Of a DNA stretch of 64,000 nt, positions 1 through 10,280 are shown in pieces. The stretch is from Takakia lepidozioides (lineage: Eukaryota > Streptophyta > Takakiopsida > Takakiales > Takakiaceae), in assembly GCA_030704615.1 (NCBI GenBank), contig CM060733.1, forward strand, positions 41,974,001 to 42,038,000, written 5' to 3'. The notes under the pieces were generated by a model. The model saw nothing but the letters and a program-made list of their open reading frames with translations, had not been told where the DNA came from and searched no databases. The first letter of the stretch is position 1; every line of letters begins with the position of its first letter. The position numbers were made by a program, and so were the translations under genes.

Positions 1-1910
1 GTCCTGGCTGATTACAATAGTAACATAGTTCTTCACCATTGGGTCCTCGCCGTTGTTCTGCTCTTGGATTATTTCTGTAATCCTGATTCCCGGGCTGGTA
101 ATTCCCCCTTGGATTACCCTGATAGTTGCCTCTGGAATTTCCTTGGTAATTCCCTCTTGAATTACCTCTCCCTTCCATACCATTGTTATAACCACCAGAC
201 CTACCATAGTGGTCCTGATCATTGTTTCTTCTTGGCTGGGGCTGCACCTGATGCACCCTTACTTGCCTAGGTTCTCTTGCAACTGTCCTTCTGTTGTAGT
301 AACAATTCTCAGTAGAATGGTTATCCATTTTACAGATAGTACAATGTTTCTCCTTCATGTGGCATTCTGTGGTGGTATGGCCTTCATTCTGGCACTTTGC
401 ACACCATACACCCTTCCTCCAATGTGTTGCAGCCTCTGTGGCATACTTCTTCAAGATTTCTTCCAATCTTTTTTCTCTTCAACTTCTCTTTTCTCTTACT
501 CTTCCTTTTTAGTTCTTGCTCTTCTTTTTCATCTGACTCATCCTCAGAGTCCTCATCATCCCTTTTCTCTCTCCTGAGCATTCCCAATTGCTCAATTCTG
601 TTTGCAGTTTCAAATGCCTCCTCCACTGTATTATGGGGTAACATATCCACTTTCTTTTGCAACTCTGGTCTTAGTCCACTCACAAACCAAGTCTTCTGTA
701 ACCCTGGTGCTGGTACTGCAGCCAGCTTTTTCATCATCAATTCCATCTTTTCCATATACTCCTCAACAGTTTCATGCTTCTTTTGCTTTAACTATTGTAA
801 ACTCCTATACACTTCATCCTCAGTTTTACTTGTCCTGAACCTATTTCGGAATGTTGTATTCAAGCCATTCCAAGTTAGGAAATGATTATCAGGGAATCTT
901 GCATACCATTCACTTGCTTTCTTTATAAGTGAACAAGGAAACAATCTCATCTTGGCATCATCGCCATTCTCATTGTTCACTATACACATGTGCTCAAATT
1001 GGCTAATGTGTACATCGGGATCCCCTTTTCCTGAATATATTGGAAAAGGTGGTTTTGCCCGTGTTGGTTGTAACGCCATCTGTGGCCCTACTTTCTGCCC
1101 ACTGACAGGTGCTGGCACCCTTGCTGGTGCTGGTCCTTCTCGACCTGTTGTTGTTGTGGTGGATCTTCCACCAAGTGGTGGCCCTTGAGCACTCCCTGCT
1201 TCTGGCCCCACGATATTCACAGTATTCCCAGCTTCAGTTGCACTACTTCCCACACTCCCTGTCCCCCCAGAGCCAGATCCAGGCAGCCCGCCTGATCCCC
1301 CTGAGCCGACACCTTCGTTGGCCTGTGATCCAAGTGCTCCACTTGATCCAGGTCCAACGGGTTGGGATGTCCTGGTTGTAGTCTCAACCTCAGCTGTTGG
1401 GTCTACTTCTTCATATTCTTCCTCTTCCAATTTCTTCTCTCTGTTTTCATCCTCCAAGTTCTGCCCTTGGGTTTCTTCTTCACTCATGTAACTCAACTGT
1501 AATGGTGTTGGAGAGTCTGAACTCTCCGTTGGCTCTGCCACATCCTCTCCTCCTTCTTCACCTTCCGCTTCAGAAACTGGAGTTCCTGCTTTTGGTGTTC
1601 CATGCCAACTCTTATCAAAGATTTCTGTCAAATCTTTTATCCAGGGATGTACCTCAGATCTTTCACCTCGTGATTGATCTTCTTCCCGTACCAATTCCCT
1701 TAATCTTTCTTGCAAAGAAACAGAAGGAGTGGCATCCAACTCTAGTTCTTCCGGTATGGGTGATGTACTCTTTGATCTTAATGGTGTGAGAGGTCCAGAT
1801 GATTCCCCTATGTCTATTCCTCTCTCCCAAAGATATGGATAATTAGCTTTCAGATAGCTTTCTCTTTTTGATGAATATCTCTGGCGTCTAGCTTCTCTTT
1901 CATCACTCAT
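1..1910 (-). pseudogene. Ty3-type retrotransposon gag (broken, runs off window start)
   Basis: The reading starts at 1910 and has a disordered acidic, glycine/serine-rich N-terminal half. A retrotransposon gag domain follows, with the hallmark segment PIYSGKGDPDVHISQFE and the later W-Y and F-R-N-R-F positions that form the capsid fold. An in-frame TAG at 792-794 interrupts it. The same frame then continues as KKHETVEEYMEKME and on through a lysine/glutamate-rich linker. Near position 386 the reading must change frame. In the new frame there are two CCHC zinc knuckles (CAKCQNEGHTTTEC and CTICKMDNHSTENC), an Arg/Gly/Asn-rich tract (about 60-210), and the start of a third knuckle at the edge. 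Such proteins package element RNA in cytoplasmic particles. The stop plus the frameshift suggest a dead copy. Protease and pol would lie beyond the window. Confidence 0.85.
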
Positions 1911-1932
1911 GTCCCATGTCTTTCATTTCTTT

Positions 1933-2628
1933 TTAATGTGGCAATAACCAAAACTCTCTTCTGTAATATCTCTCGTATATGCCTGGGTTTCTTTCAAGCT
2001 TCAATGCACCCTTGGCTATACTTGAAGTCTCCGTTACCATATAACCATATGGCAAACAAGTCTGAAAAGCTGTTCTCGGTGTGAGTTTGATCCACAAAAT
2101 ATCCTTTGGAATCCAATTCTTTACCAGTACAAGCTCTTCATGCATATGAGTATAAACATTCACCTTTCTTTCCTCCCAGCCTTCAAACTCTACTCGCTTA
2201 ATGGATAGCAATGCTATCACATAAACCAATGTTGGTAACCAACGTGCTCTTCCTCTACAGGCCACCTGATAAATCTTTATCACTCCTTTCTCCAGACCCC
2301 ACTCTGGGTCAGCATCATGCACTCTCCTAAGAATGTTTTCTTTACAACCGTCTGGCAATTCCAAAAACCTCTGGAAGAATCGTTTGGACAATCTTTCCTT
2401 CTCAGTTTCACAAGGAATTTGATTCACATCAAATTCTTTAATTCTCCATCCACCATGATCCCACCAGATGCCTGTCACATCTGGTTGTTCATGACCCAGA
2501 TCCCCAGTATGGTCGCCAAATGTCGCGCGGCTTTTACTCACCCATCCCTTCGCTATCCGAGGCGGAAACTCCAAGATAGAAGAGTTGGAAATCTCTAAGT
2601 ACTCAGCCCGCTCAGAACAATCAGTCAT
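1933..2628 (-). CDS. Extra ORF upstream of retrotransposon gag, 231 aa, function unknown
   Basis: An uninterrupted 231-codon reading frame begins at 2628 and ends 22 bases before the gag start at 1910, on the same strand. Such tight spacing suggests it belongs to the same retroelement. The protein is mixed charged and aromatic. It contains WWDHGGWRIKEFDVNQIP, RFLELPDGCKENILRRVHD, and a hydrophobic run ARWLPTLVYVIALLSIKRV that could be a membrane segment or a buried helix. I do not recognise a domain. Additional ORFs occur in some plant Ty3 elements, sometimes in antisense, but a sense ORF placed before gag is uncommon. It could instead be a captured host fragment. Its intact state contrasts with the broken gag. 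Confidence 0.45.
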   Translation of the reverse strand: MTDCSERAEYLEISNSSILEFPPRIAKGWVSKSRATFGDHTGDLGHEQPDVTGIWWDHGGWRIKEFDVNQIPCETEKERLSKRFFQRFLELPDGCKENILRRVHDADPEWGLEKGVIKIYQVACRGRARWLPTLVYVIALLSIKRVEFEGWEERKVNVYTHMHEELVLVKNWIPKDILWIKLTPRTAFQTCLPYGYMVTETSSIAKGALKLERNPGIYERYYRREFWLLPH

Positions 2629-2640
2629 GACCTACAGCTA

Positions 2641-3220
2641 GTGTATCATGGGGGTGTTTCCTATTTGTTTTCCTTCCCGCATTCATGTTAGCTAGTTACC
2701 TTACTGCTGGTAATTAAGTATCAGTTTGCTTCATCAATTTATTGGATTCCATCAATTCATCAATTCATTCCACAACTTCACTCAGATCTCTCTACACAGT
2801 GTGAGTATGAGGTGTGTATCAGATTAATATCTATCAAGTATCAGGCTGAAGCCATGGAGTCTCTAATCTGCTCTACATTACAATTCTACTGCCTGCATTC
2901 ATTAAGCATCAACAGATCCTCCTCCTACTCCGTGCTGTCCATCTTTCTGCTCAGAGATACACTCTCTCCTCCTTTCCCCCAGTGATGTCCGAAGTCTCTC
3001 CAAGAAGTGCTCCTTCCCACTCCTTCCAGCCGTGATCCCCCCCCCCCCCCCCCCGAAGTGCTCCAAGAATGATCCCCCTTTCAGTCCTTGCTTCTAGCTT
3101 TATCTTCCTACCCGTTGTTCTAACCGTTTCCCTCACTAACCGTCGTCCGTGAACTAACATGTTCCATTCGCAGGTGTTGTTCCCCACAGTCGTTCCCTGT
3201 CCGGCTATCCGTTCCCTATG
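2641..3220. other. Probable untranslated leader or LTR part of the Ty3 element
   Basis: There is no convincing gene here. The stretch lies directly upstream of the two retroelement ORFs and is pyrimidine-rich. It includes a run of 18 C at 3037-3054. I could not place LTR ends or a tRNA-complementary primer-binding site with confidence, so the assignment rests on position only. Confidence 0.3.
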
Positions 3221-3221
3221 G

Positions 3222-3482
3222 TCGTGACAGCTGTGTCAAGCTGTGACTGGCTGTGTGAAACTGTGATGGGCTGTGACGGGCTGTGTTGGCTGTGATGGGC
3301 TGTGTCCGCTGTAACGAGCTGTGTTGACTGTGTCTAGCTGTGTCGGTTGTGTCGGCTGTGTTGGCTGTGCCGGGCTGTGTTGGCTGTGTCGGCTGTGTTG
3401 GCTGTGACGGGCTGTGTTGACTGTGTCGGCTGTGTTGGCTGTGACGGGCTGTGTTGACTGTGTCTGGCTGTGACGGGCTGTA
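3222..3482. repeat. GGCTGTG-type minisatellite
   Basis: Degenerate tandem units of about 8-12 bases are built on GGCTGTG followed by short variants (ACG, TCG, TTG, TGCCG). Longer compound units recur, for example a block around 3355-3410 repeated around 3425-3460. It sits upstream of the Ty3 element's ORFs and may be part of its LTR or leader. Confidence 0.8.
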
Positions 3483-3955
3483 TCACCCCCCCTTAAAGTG
3501 CGCTGCTGTCACCCCTAAGGCTCCTGTTGGTCTCAGTCTGTGCAAAAATTAAGGGTACCCCACAGATCCCGTATAAGTGTCTAAGTCCCAGACAGTCCTC
3601 TAACACACCTCTTATAATTTAATGAGCAAAAGGAATGAAGATTCATTGTGCCCTAGTGCTGCCAGCTGTAAGAACAAGTAATGGTCATTAGCTCTGGGAC
3701 GCTTGAGGTGGTGCTATATCTTGCAAAACTTCTTCAACAGGGTTCCGTCTAATGGACCTTGGTTGCTTGTGAACTCCACTTGGCTTTGATACATTAGGTG
3801 ACAGATGTGGCTTGAATCATTGCCTGTGTCAGGGAGCAAGAAGGTTGATTAATCAGGGGGGTGGACTTGCATGAGTGCAGGTCACATTAGGAGGCCCAGA
3901 TCAAGTAGATTGTGGGTTGCTCGCAGCACTACGAATAGTACACGCCTAGGACTCT

Positions 3956-4261
3956 GTGGATGTTCGCAACATGGAGTTGAAGGTGTTGCAGAGCTGGGGC
4001 ACTCGTACAGCGCCATTGGGGCTTGTGAATGAGCGCAAGGTGTTGCGCACTCTCGTCGGCCTGTGTGTAATTGCTCTCTCCCCTTTCCCAACAAGCATTG
4101 CAGAGGACCAAGATCTGTTGGACATGAAGGAACAATCTGAAAACCTACGCTTGGCAACCTTGTTGTGCATAAATGAGAAACAATTGTTAGTAAATATGAT
4201 TAAAAGCCTGAAAATCAAGTTGCAGACGTTGGATGCGCAAGGGCATGCCACTCACTTGTGA
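3956..4261 (+). CDS. Hypothetical ORF, possibly a gene-fragment exon (101 codons)
   Basis: An open frame runs from about 3956 to the stop at 4259-4261. The peptide looks protein-like rather than random. It has a hydrophobic helix LRTLVGLCVIALSPFPT followed by an acidic turn and an amphipathic helix-rich tail (EQSENLRLATLLCINEKQ, then MIKSLKIKLQTL). A C-terminal exon of a larger gene is possible. I considered the C-terminal substrate-binding domain of plant SET-domain methyltransferases but cannot support it from motifs. No upstream exon or promoter could be identified, and a LINE copy begins about 110 bases downstream. Confidence 0.3.
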   Translation: MDVRNMELKVLQSWGTRTAPLGLVNERKVLRTLVGLCVIALSPFPTSIAEDQDLLDMKEQSENLRLATLLCINEKQLLVNMIKSLKIKLQTLDAQGHATHL

Positions 4262-4364
4262 ACAAGCAAGTCCAGAAAGGGACACGGATTTAGATACTTG
4301 CCACAGTTTGCAACAAGATGTCTCGTGACTGCAAGGGCTTCAATGGCATTAGCTTGGCTTGCTC

Positions 4365-5343
4365 TCCATACAGATTGTACTCATAAGACGTTGTTTGCCG
4401 TAGCCTTGTGGCCATTGACCCCGCGCCCAGTTTAAGCGGAAACAAAAGGGACAGAACCTACCTCTGCCACGGGCTGACGTTGGTAGTAAGACTTACCTTC
4501 ATATATAGAATTAATCCGGGTTTTCCAGATATCCTCTAGAAATCCCTTCACACAGGCATCAATCTGCTGTGTGTGATTTGCCCAAAAACTAGGCCTCAGG
4601 AGGGCCTGGGCTTTTGGCTCAGCCTCGAGACTTTCAAAGTTGGTAAACAGAGGTACAGGCACAATTCCCTTGATAGATTTGAAGAGAGCGTCTCTTTGGT
4701 GAGAGAACCCCGGACAGTGTATCAGAAAAAGAATATTGTCTTCAGGTTGCCCACACAACGGGCAATTGCACTCTCCCTTTCCTCTCTGCTTCGTTTGCTG
4801 TTCAAAGGTAGGCTTCCTGCCCCGAGTTTAAATTTCAGTCTAGTGCCGAGAGTGGGTAGATCCAAGATGTCCTCCCCCATGTCGCTGACTGGAAACAAGT
4901 TCAGGGAAGTGTTCTGCCTAACTTCATTTTCATCAGACAACCTCATGGCAACAGACATGGCTTTGGACACTACAGCCTCTAAGTCAGATTTATCCAGCAG
5001 GGTCAAGACTTGCGGTTCCAGGTCCAGGTCCTTGAGAATCTCTGGTGTTGGACATATTTTGCAGCTGACCCCACCATCTGACCTTGAATTCATCTCGGCG
5101 GGTGCTTACGAACGGAATGTCAAACTCACCCCGAACAGCCACATTGGCTATTTTGGAGCATGCTGACATACACTCCTTAAGCACCCCCCCCCCCCTTGAA
5201 TGGATTCTAGAGACTTAGCCTGGTTGGAGTTATCAACCCATATTGCAGATCCGTACTCCAAGGCAGGTCTAATAACGCGACAAAGCATGGTTTTCTTAAC
5301 CTCAGAGTTGACCCCTCTGCAGTGGAAAAATTATCCATACAGA
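4365..5343 (-). mobile_element. 5'-truncated LINE copy with 10-bp target-site duplication
   Basis: The element body is 4375-5333, read on the minus strand. It encodes the C-terminal third of the LINE ORF2, including VGRSKM.. counterparts of the other copies and the zinc knuckle near [19 protein letters not shown] (a C-x2-C..H..C pattern). Several frameshifts and a short poly-C insertion (near 5184-5195) show that it is dead. Both ends are flanked by the same ten bases, TCCATACAGA, at 4365-4374 and 5334-5343. This is the expected scar of target-primed reverse transcription. In the element's orientation the duplication begins TCT immediately after the 3' end GAGTACAA. Confidence 0.92.
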
Positions 5344-6288
5344 GTGGGTCACTTTCCATGTACATTGCCATGTTTGGTCATTTCGAATTCAAAACAGCTT
5401 CAAAGTGGCTGACCCAGGTAGAAGTGAGAGAGCCCAGAATTTTCATCAACATGACCACATGTGTTCCTTGGTCTCAAGGAGTGCCATGAGTAGATTGACC
5501 ACTTATGGCAAAAAGTATCCTTCACTATGTAGTATTATTGCCGAAGTGAAGAAGCACAAAAAACAGGGGCTATAACTTGCAAGTCCCTTGAGATCGGGTG
5601 GAAGATTATGTGTTCTCTCCGTTGAAGTTAGATGGCTGTTTCCTGCTGATTGTGCTGAACGTTGGAATGCTCCACTAAACCTTGTCACTTGCCTGTAGTG
5701 TGTCGGTAGTTTGACATCCAGAGTTTGGCCTCCCTCTTTGATGAGGGGAAAAACAAGGCGCGAGATACAGGGAGGCCCTGCCATTGTTTTATTGATATGA
5801 AGTTTTATGGAATTATGTTATGGCTAATAATAATGTATTTTAATTTTGATGGGTTATGGGCAGTGTTGGTGTGGTATCTTGAATTGGAAATACCAAAAGG
5901 TCCTGGTATGCAGTGCTGAATTTTTTTAAGGCAGGTAGGTTTTCCAATAATGCAGCCCCTGATTTTTTCAATTTGAATCTGGTATGCATAGAGTGGTTAA
6001 AAAAAAAATCAATCCGGATATGAGCAATGGTATGTGAATGTCAATAACCTAGAAATATGAACTCGGATATGGTATTAAAAATAATAATAAAATAAAATGG
6101 TACTAATATTCAAATGGAAGACAATAGGAATAATGTAAGAATTTAATGGGCGCTTGTGATCTGACACTACTTTCGTCATTCCGGCAACCTGGGCTCCTCC
6201 GTCGGGGCCCCTGTCAAATCCTCCCCACCCCTTATTACCTCGGTTTCACTGAAGCTAGTTTAGTGTAGAGCAGGAATAGGGTGCCATA
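5344..6288. other. Gene-poor spacer
   Basis: I see no convincing gene, RNA gene or mobile element. The short ORFs have no coherent motif. The part from 5930 to 6140 is AT-rich with simple A-runs. Confidence 0.5.
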
Positions 6289-6760
6289 GTGCCATGTCAT
6301 CGTCGCGATGTGTTGTCGTCAAATGTTTTGATACTGCCCGAAATGCCCGAAAATAACCGCCAAAGGTTGCAGCGCTGGGAGAAGGATGTTGCCGTCCCAG
6401 CGTTTTATGACCCCAATCAATGGTGGGACAATCGAGGCAAAAATGTAATGCTTGTTGGATTACAGAGAGTAGCAGATGCAATTGAGCACATGAACTAGTG
6501 TGATAAGTTGAGTTGGGTGTTTCTAGAACATATCTAGGCTGTCATTGTCAGCTGCTAGCAGCAAGGCAAGGATGTATGCATGATTTGTGCAGAGGCATGG
6601 ATAGCTGAAGGAGCAGGGATAGAGTGTGGGCCCAGATTCATCCAGGAGGGCCAGATTTCAAGCACAAGATTACCTATGATTCCCTGTGGATCAATAGCTA
6701 CAAGAAACCTGCATGGGTAGCTTTGTGCGGCAGGCAGACTGACAGAGGTTCTACAGACTT
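6289..6760 (+). pseudogene. Organellar single-stranded DNA-binding (OSB-like) PDF-motif exons
   Basis: A first exon at about 6289-6444 ends in PAFYDPNQWWDNRGKN and meets a GTAATG donor. A second, entered after CCCAG at 6635, reads IHPGGPDFKHKITYDSLWI then NSYKKPAWV. Joined in phase 0, these give the signature of the plant OSB 'PDF' motif: W-W-D-N-R, then P-D-F-K-H-K, then L-W-I. OSB proteins bind single-stranded DNA in plastids and mitochondria and restrain recombination. The N-terminal OB-fold and targeting peptide are not visible. The reading runs straight on into a PPR relic. I think this is a partial or decayed OSB gene. Alternatively it could be a downstream exon pair of a gene whose 5' part lies in the unannotated DNA to the left. 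Confidence 0.6.
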
Positions 6761-6789
6761 TAAACCAAGGAGGCATATCAGCAGATTCA

Positions 6790-8520
6790 GATATGTATGT
6801 CTGTCTCTTGCTTAAGTGCATCAAGATGGAAGGTCTGGAAGCTGGAAAACAAGTGCACACTCACATTATCCAAAGTGGATTCACGCCAAATGTTTTTCTA
6901 CTCAAGACCCTTGTCAATATGTATGTTAAGTGCGGGAGCATCATGGATACTCACCAAGTGTTCAACAGAATGCCTAAACGATCTTTGATAACGTGGAATG
7001 TAATGTTGGCATGACTTACCAAGCATGGGTGTGGTAGGAATCCTTTGAAGACCTATAGCAAATGATGCGCAAAGGGGTGAAGCCCAACCACATCACATTC
7101 GTTTGTGTTTGCAATGCGTTGCAAGCCTGGGAGCTCTGGAAAAGGGGAAAGAGGTCCATGGTGACATCGTCAAAGCTGGAATTGTACCAGATGCCATTCT
7201 GAACACTGCCCTGGTGGACATGTATGCCAAATGTGGGTGCATTAAGGATGCGAAGGGAGTTTTCCCCACTCTAGTTGAACGACATGTGGTGTTGTGGAAC
7301 GCGATGCTTGTAGGGTATGCACAGCAAGGGTGTGGGATGGAGGCTTTGGAGACCTATGATCAAATGATGGAGGAAGGGGCAAAGCCCAACCACATCACGT
7401 TTGTGTGCATTTCGCGATACTTGCAGGGTATGCACAACAAGGGCACAGGATGGAGGTTTTGGAGACCTGTGATCAAATGATGGAGGAAAGGGTGAAGCCC
7501 GACCACATCACGTTTGTGTGCATTTGCAGTGCGTGTGTAAGCCTGGCAGCTCTGGAAAAGGGCAAAGAGGTCCATGGCGACATTGTCAGAGCTTCAATTG
7601 TACCAACTGTCATTCTAAACAATACCCTCTTGGACATATATGAAGGGAGTGTTCGACAGTATGGCTGAACAAGATTGCAGGATATGCACAGCAAGGGCGC
7701 AGGATGGAGTTGGAGACCTATGAGCAAATGATAGGGGAAGGGGTGAAGCTTGACCACATCGCATTTGTTTGTGTTTGCAGTGCGTGTGCAAGCCTAGCAG
7801 CCCTGGAAAAGGGCAAAGAGGTGCATGGTGACATTGTCAAAGCTAGAACTGTACCAGATGTGATCTTGAACACTGCCTTGGTGGACATGTTTACCAAATG
7901 CGGTGCATTAAGGATGCGAAGGGAGTTTTCAACGTTATGGCTGAACGAGATGTGGTGTCGTGGAACGCGATGCTTGCAGGGTATGCACAGCAGGGGCACG
8001 GGATGGAGGCTTTGGATACCTATGAGCGAATGATGGGGGAGGGGGTGAAGCCCGACCATATCGCGTTTGTGTGGGTTTGCAGTGCATGGGCAAGGTGATC
8101 TATGCAGAGTCTCTTGCTAACCAAGACTTTGAGGTCACAGCCAACACAGTCTGGGGTTCGTTTTTGATAGGGAAGACTTATCTGATACCTCTAACGTTAC
8201 TGGAGGTTCCTGCTAGAGAGTGAGTTCATGTTCTGTCCATCTGCAAGCATAGCACCTACTCTATATAATCTTCTCTTCCCAATCCTCCAATCTTTCATAC
8301 TGATACTGACAAGCTTGGAGGCCATGGGTGGGGATACCAAAGTCTTCTATAACCAGCGATGTCCTCAATGAAGCCGTGCCCTGGCAACTACGTGGCAGCT
8401 CTCCAACCCCTGCAGAGAACTTCATCAAACATATGAAATTCGAACCAGGTGCTTTGGTGTGAGGAGCCTTGCTTGGTGCGTGCAGGACGTTCCACAAGGC
8501 GCTGTAGAAGTTTGTACTGT
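6790..8520 (+). pseudogene. PLS-class PPR protein gene, decayed
   Basis: PPR motifs follow one another but shift frame repeatedly. They begin with KMEGLEAGKQVHTHIIQSGF and NVFLLKTLVNMYVKCGSI, then show several very similar units carrying CSACASLAALEKGKEVHGD, VILNTALVDMYAKCGCIKDA and VSWNAMLAGYAQQGHGMEAL. This is the alternating P/L/S pattern. The last part (about 8395-8510) retains the E-motif sense AENFIKHMKFEP..GALLGACR, interrupted by a TGA. PPR proteins bind organellar RNA, and PLS types usually direct C-to-U editing. The near-identical units suggest repeated internal duplication. No frame stays open for more than about 125 codons, so the gene is non-functional. A second, separate PPR relic lies at 13.2 kb. 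Confidence 0.85.
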
Positions 8521-9172
8521 AGGGCAGGCGCTTCTATGTGTTCCCCACCTTTAGGGCATGATGGTCATTAGACATGAAACTGTCGTATATCACGTTTGTC
8601 ATGCCTTGGTGGGTTATTTCCTGGATTTGTTGGTCCGTTACAGTGTCTATTGTGTTGGCTATTTCCGACGTTGACATGGTTGTTTGTATGTATGGTGCAG
8701 AGAGAGAGAGACAGATGAAAGTATATAGCGGTGGATTTTTGAGGAGAATTAAACCCTAAGAGTGCGACTTTAAAATTAATCACGTTAATCTATAGAACTA
8801 TGGCTTTCTCTCTCAGACCGAGGTTGATGCTACACCGCTTTTAGGTGCAAAGTGCGATGTAAGAGTATGTTATATTCCTCTGCTTCACCTGCACTTCCAA
8901 CAAGGTGTCACTTGTTAAACCTTATGGCTATCTTTTCTTGCTTGTGTACTGTGTGTAAGTCGGTAATTCTTTGGTTACCTAAAAACTCACATCTAGCTTG
9001 TTTTGCAACTGCCATTGGCAAATGACCATCCTAATTGCAAAATCCAGTTTAACATTATGTAGATATAGTCTGCTCTGCCCACCACAGTCGAGTTTTCTTA
9101 ATAGTAGACACCAGAGTCATAGAGCGATCATTTGAGAGACAACGGAACGAGCTGCTAAAAGAGGCTGAGCAA
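8521..9172. other. Spacer, no gene seen
   Basis: No coherent coding sequence or repeat was found. It contains a short GA run (about 8700-8711). Confidence 0.5.
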
Positions 9173-9433
9173 GTGACGGAGACAGCGGATCTGCAGATAA
9201 GAGGATGTCATTTCTCAGCTTGGTTCTTGACTTCTAGTGCAGCCATCTCCAGATTAGTCGTTAGTGTGGCACATTGTAAGAAGGGGTCAAAGTATTATCC
9301 ATGCAAGCATCTGTATTACATTTACCTAAAGAGGTTGAGGATGAACTTGACTATTGATGACTTTATTCATGCACCAGCGTTGAGCGTGAACAAGCTGCAC
9401 AAACTCCTCCGTCGAGATTCCAGAAATCATTGA
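9173..9433 (+). pseudogene. Fragment with SWIM-like zinc finger
   Basis: Near the end of an 86-codon frame the residues AHCKKGSKYYPCKHLYYIYL place Cys, Cys and His as in the second half of a SWIM zinc finger (C-x-C-x(n)-C-x-H). The tail DDFIHAPALSVNKLHKLLRR follows. The first pair is incomplete, with A-H-C in place of C-x-C. SWIM fingers bind DNA or proteins and occur in FAR1/MULE-type proteins and in ubiquitin-ligase-like proteins. Only this C-terminal piece is recognisable, so I treat it as an exon or gene fragment. The family is uncertain. Confidence 0.4.
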
Positions 9434-9639
9434 TGGGGCAAATGGATCCACCATATGGATATTTGCAATTGCATTTTTATGCATTAGACTTTGTTTTGCA
9501 GTGTAATGAAATGCACCCCAAAACTCCTGGAATGAGACAGACAATATTAAAGTAATCTCTTTTAAACACTATGGATGCTGGATATCCATTGACGTCCAGT
9601 GGCAATTTAATGTCGAAACAGAATCAATACTAAGATGGC

Positions 9640-10060
9640 GGCGGGAAAAATTTGCGAATCTTCCAGAAAACTGAGTTCCAACAGTAGCAGTTGTGGGGGC
9701 CATTTTTGGAGAAATGGTGCCAAATTTCCCTATTTTGGGCCGAAAATTGGCTAAGTCCCAACATGTATGGGAACGATGTCTGGAAAAATGGCGCCGAATT
9801 TCTAGTTACATGGCCCAGAACTGCCCAACATCTGTGCAATCCCCGGCACCATGTACCGAAATTCGGCGTCACATTTCCAAATTTTGGGCTTACACACCTG
9901 CCATGTTGGGACCTATAGCCGCGAAATTCGGCACCATTTTTCGCCGGAGACACCTATTACCGCGAAATACGTTGCAGATTTCTCCGGTTGCGGAACCTAT
10001 TATCGCGAAATTCGGCACCATTGTTGCAGGTGTCGCTCGGAATTCGCATGAGCGGAAGAC
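9640..10060. repeat. Cluster of CGGYGCC-cored repeats related to the 55-57 kb palindromes
   Basis: At least five iterations of a motif of the form AAATTCGGCRCCAT, in both orientations, occur near 9710, 9790, 9855, 9925 and 10005. Examples are ATGGCGCCGAATTT and GCGAAATTCGGCACCATT. The spacing is about 70-85 bases. The core and the flanking A/T triplets resemble the palindrome family at 55-57.5 kb, but one arm differs. Confidence 0.75.
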
Positions 10061-10109
10061 GAAATATCATGAGCACGGCTCTCAAAACTACAATTTCTAC
10101 TTCAAACAA

Positions 10110-10168
<59 letters not shown>

Positions 10169-10280
10169 CACATTCCATTCAAATAATGTTTTTTAATGTT
10201 TTTTTATTTCCAGAATTTGTACTTCTGCTCATGAAAACCGATTGTCTTACTACTCCGCTCATGTCGCTCATGTTGATGAA
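10046..10280. repeat. CATGAGC / GCTCATG motif locus enclosing an AT microsatellite
   Basis: CATGAGC occurs at about 10047 and 10069. In the opposite orientation, GCTCATG occurs at about 10228, 10258 and 10267, followed by ATGAAATAG. An (AT)n run at 10113-10166 separates the two sides. The right side matches the arrangement at 59.9 kb, where iterated GCTCATG is also followed by ATGAAATAG. It may be a small non-autonomous relative of the 50-60 kb element. No target duplication was found. Confidence 0.5.
10113..10166. repeat. (AT)n microsatellite
   Basis: An uninterrupted AT dinucleotide repeat of about 27 units. Confidence 0.97.

Noticed and set aside
3882-4251. Minus-strand ORFs at 3.9-4.2 kb
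   Set aside because: They are antisense shadows of the plus-strand frame at 3956-4261, which has the more protein-like composition.
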